From JAIMBK01 sp040755975 (GTDB lineage Bacteria > Bacillota > Desulfotomaculia > Desulfotomaculales > Nap2-2B), in NCBI GenBank assembly GCA_040755975.1, contig JBFLZY010000071.1, positions 1 through 14,258 on the forward strand: a stretch of 14,258 nt of DNA, given 5' to 3'. The notes beneath the pieces were generated by a model. The model worked only from the letters and a program-made list of their open reading frames with translations, was not told where the DNA came from and did not search any database. Each line of letters starts with the position of its first letter. Within the stretch, counting starts at the first letter, position 1. The position numbers and the translations under genes are program-made. Positions 12,239-14,258 of the stretch are shown one piece after another.

Positions 12239-13297
12239 TTAAAACAAATCAATGATTTGTTTTTCGGCCACAAGTTGCGGGTTATAAAGATAACCGATGT
12301 CCACCTCAACCCTGCGGGGCGAAAGCAGCAGCTTACCCCGGCAAAGGATCGCCTCCTGGCCGGCCAGGTCGCTGTGGATGGTCCGCTCCCGGAAAAGATG
12401 GGGCCGCTCCAGGGCCCACCAAAGCAGCAGTCCGTCCAGGGGCAGCTTGCGGTAGTCAAAATTAATTGCGTCCAGGAAGGTGGGCATAATTTCTACTGTG
12501 CTTACCGGCACGGTTACGCAAAGGCCTGCTGGAAGGTCCGTCTTTTCGGGCAGTTTAATGATCAGGGGCACGTGAATTTGCTCCGGGGTAAGGGTAAGTC
12601 CGTGAAAGAAATAAACGTTATTTTCACCCAGCGCCTCGCCGTGATCCGCGGTGATTACCACCAGCAGTTCCCCCAGTAAATTCATTTCTTCCAGTTCCTG
12701 AAGGAATTTGCCCACCACGTGGTCAACAAACCGCACTCCCCCGTCATAGGCGGCCAGGTAATACCGGGTGTCCCTGACAGGCTCGCCTGTTTTTTCATCG
12801 CGCAAGAGCTGGTAACGGGGGATACCGCCGCCGGCGCCTTCCTCGACAAATTTCAGCAAAACAGGCTCTTTTCCGTAACTTTCCGGAACAAAAAAGCGGT
12901 TATAAGGAGCCGGCGGTAAATATGGGCCGTGGACATCGAAATAGTGAATCCAGACAAAAAAGTTTTCCCCGCGATGTTTTTTTATCCACGCCAGAGCCGC
13001 CGCGCTGGTCTCCGGGCCACCCCGGATCAGTTCTCCCGGACGGTTTTGTTCACTTTTCGTCATATTATCGTCGTACACGTCGAAACCGCCGTCCAGCCGC
13101 CACCTTTTCTGCAGGACCAGGGCGCTGACGAAAGCGGCGGTAGCAAAACCTCTGCTTTTGAAAATTTCAGCCAGCGTAACGTCCTGGCTTGGATCCAGTG
13201 CCCGGGTTCCCTGGTCGACCCGGAGCATCGGAGCGAGCCGGACAAATTCCAGCCCGATGACATTATTTTCGAGGAAGTGCTGCAAAAGCTCCGGCAA
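12239..13297 (-). pseudogene. Sulfatase-like (alkaline phosphatase superfamily) gene lacking its N-terminal part
   Basis: The frame encodes a clear sulfatase core: DVTLAEIFKSRGFATAAFVS (39-58), FFVWIHYFDVHGPYLPP (113-129, with His118, Asp121 and His123), YDGGVRFVD (184-192) and VVITADHGEALGE (213-225; Asp218 and His219 metal ligands), then FHG and HVPLIIKLP. Missing are about 90-100 N-terminal residues that in intact family members hold the first metal-binding Asp (VDTLRADH-like) and the catalytic CxPSR/SxPTR-type nucleophile. The frame opens inside the 3' end of the upstream glycosyltransferase gene with only a TTG (13297), although GTGAGG does lie before it. Homology becomes convincing only from about GTRALDPSQ (30-38). 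The product could fold in part but should not hydrolyse or transfer sulfate or phosphate groups. A gene truncated by deletion is the simplest explanation. Confidence 0.78.
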
Positions 13298-14258
13298 CGA
13301 TTTCCCTCACCCGGGGAACGTTGGAATATTCCCTGGCGGCTGTTGCCGCCTGCCGGCTCACCCGCCGGTAGAACTCCGGATCGTCGATAAGCCTTTTGAT
13401 AGCCTCACGCGCTCTTTTCCCGTCAAAAGAATTATAGGTGAGATCGGGAAAAAACCGTGACTGAAGATCTAAAGAATCGCTTCCCACCACCGGAATTCCC
13501 AGGGCGGCCAGTTCGGCCGAAAACAGGCCGGCGTGGGTGCGAAAGTCCATGTTTACGGCCAGGTAGTATTTCGCCGCACGCGTCAGGTAATCGGGGTGCC
13601 ACGGGAGGTAAGGCAAAAGATTGATTTCCCGCCCCGTCTCGCGGGCTAATTCCTGGTAAAAGGCAGCCGTTTCCGGCAACTGCAAAACTTCCGGACTGTA
13701 CTTTTTGGACGAGAGTACGTCAACCGGCCAGCCGGCCTCCAAAGCCACGTACAGCGCGGTAAGGCCGTTGTATTCGCGAAAAAGGGGACCGCTGACCAGA
13801 ATGCGCTTTTCCCTTTGCTCCGCGGGGCGGGCCAGGCTGGCGATTCCGTCTACGGCCAGGGGACAGTTCAAGCTGACCACGGGAGCGGAAGTGAAAAGGG
13901 AAAAGTAGCGGGCGTGGGCCTCGCAAAAGGTGAACACCAGGTCCGCTTTGGCCAGCCAGTCGAGAAAAACAGGTACTCTGTTTTTGCTCCACCAGTTTAC
14001 CGTTTCGCAATCACCGTCCAGCAGCAGGACAATCCGGGCTTTTGTTCTCGCCTTTAATTCGTTGAGAAAAGCGGGCAAATCGGGCGCGATGTTGTAAATG
14101 ACGACGACGAAATCGTAATCCCGGAGCATTTCGGCGGCAGTGGTATGGATGTAAAAAGTATCCATGCGCAAAAGCCGGATCAGCACCCCGGCCAGCTTGG
14201 CGGGCCCCTCGTAGTCCCGCGCGTTCCAGCGGCGGGTGGGGTGCCGGTAGGAAACCAG
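13263..14258 (-). CDS. GT-B glycosyltransferase, 5' end beyond the right edge
   Basis: The minus-strand frame is open from 13263 to the window edge. The residues beyond the first possible start (GTG at 14186) read LVSYRHPTRRWNARDYEGPA and look coded, so the true start lies outside. The visible 331 residues have an N-terminal Rossmann-like half (YDFVVVIYN, RIVLLLDGDCETVNWWSK, ADLVFTFCE) and a C-terminal nucleotide-sugar half. The latter includes ILVSGPLFREYNGLTALYVA, the motif HAGLFSAELAALGIPVVGSD (equivalent to the E-x7-E/G-x-P region), and a final helical region IKRLIDDPEFYRRVS. This resembles GT4/CgeB-like enzymes that act on surface glycans. It is followed by the truncated sulfatase-like gene and gmhA fragment on the same strand. 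Donor and acceptor are unknown. Confidence 0.8.
   Translation of the reverse strand: MVSYRHPTRRWNARDYEGPAKLAGVLIRLLRMDTFYIHTTAAEMLRDYDFVVVIYNIAPDLPAFLNELKARTKARIVLLLDGDCETVNWWSKNRVPVFLDWLAKADLVFTFCEAHARYFSLFTSAPVVSLNCPLAVDGIASLARPAEQREKRILVSGPLFREYNGLTALYVALEAGWPVDVLSSKKYSPEVLQLPETAAFYQELARETGREINLLPYLPWHPDYLTRAAKYYLAVNMDFRTHAGLFSAELAALGIPVVGSDSLDLQSRFFPDLTYNSFDGKRAREAIKRLIDDPEFYRRVSRQAATAAREYSNVPRVREIVAGAFAALPRK

Noticed and set aside
11867..12679. 270-codon plus-strand open frame across methyltransferase, gmhA fragment and sulfatase-like gene
   Set aside because: It overlaps three segments with clear homology in other frames; its product shows no recognisable domain.

Overview
The window looks like the chromosome of a Gram-positive, probably anaerobic, clostridial-type Firmicute. 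This is an inference from strong GGAGG-type ribosome binding sites, 2-hydroxyacyl-CoA-dehydratase-like proteins, an L-lactate dehydrogenase and a lipoprotein-anchored polysaccharide deacetylase. Genus cannot be told from the sequence alone.

Left part (1-8130) is ordinary, intact, densely packed housekeeping or metabolic DNA. On the minus strand are rtcB followed by a YhcC-like radical SAM gene (cut by the left edge), tRNA-Arg(CCG) with its own promoter, and ldh. Divergent from ldh, on the plus strand, is a lipoprotein polysaccharide deacetylase whose ribosome binding site seems to need a folded spacer. It converges, with only 4 bases between the stops, on a minus-strand operon. That operon runs mscS-type channel, MazG-like pyrophosphohydrolase and two HgdA/HgdB-like dehydratase proteins, from an extended -10 promoter at 8123-8131.

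Right part (8295-14258) is a surface-glycan or natural-product glycosylation locus in decay. It holds a TylF-type methyltransferase gene with a one-base frameshift, an intact GT2 glycosyltransferase, a complete IS110-family element, a 3'-truncated SAM methyltransferase fused tail to tail with a 3'-truncated gmhA-like fragment (junction near 12070), a sulfatase-like gene lacking its N-terminal catalytic part, and a GT-B glycosyltransferase running off the right edge. The broken genes are concentrated here, whereas the left half shows none.

The most interesting item is the IS110-family element (about 1554 bp, near 9897-11450). Its roughly 190-base 5' noncoding segment has a promoter followed by a strongly structured RNA that fits a bridge RNA. 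Within that RNA, one segment (10021-10030) matches the DNA immediately left of the element for 10 of 10 bases, and a later segment (10086-10093) matches the element's own right end for 8 of 8 bases. Both matches fall at the same position relative to the 17-base direct repeat at the two junctions. This is the pattern expected of a left target guide followed by a left donor guide, so the sequence itself appears to record how this insertion was aimed.
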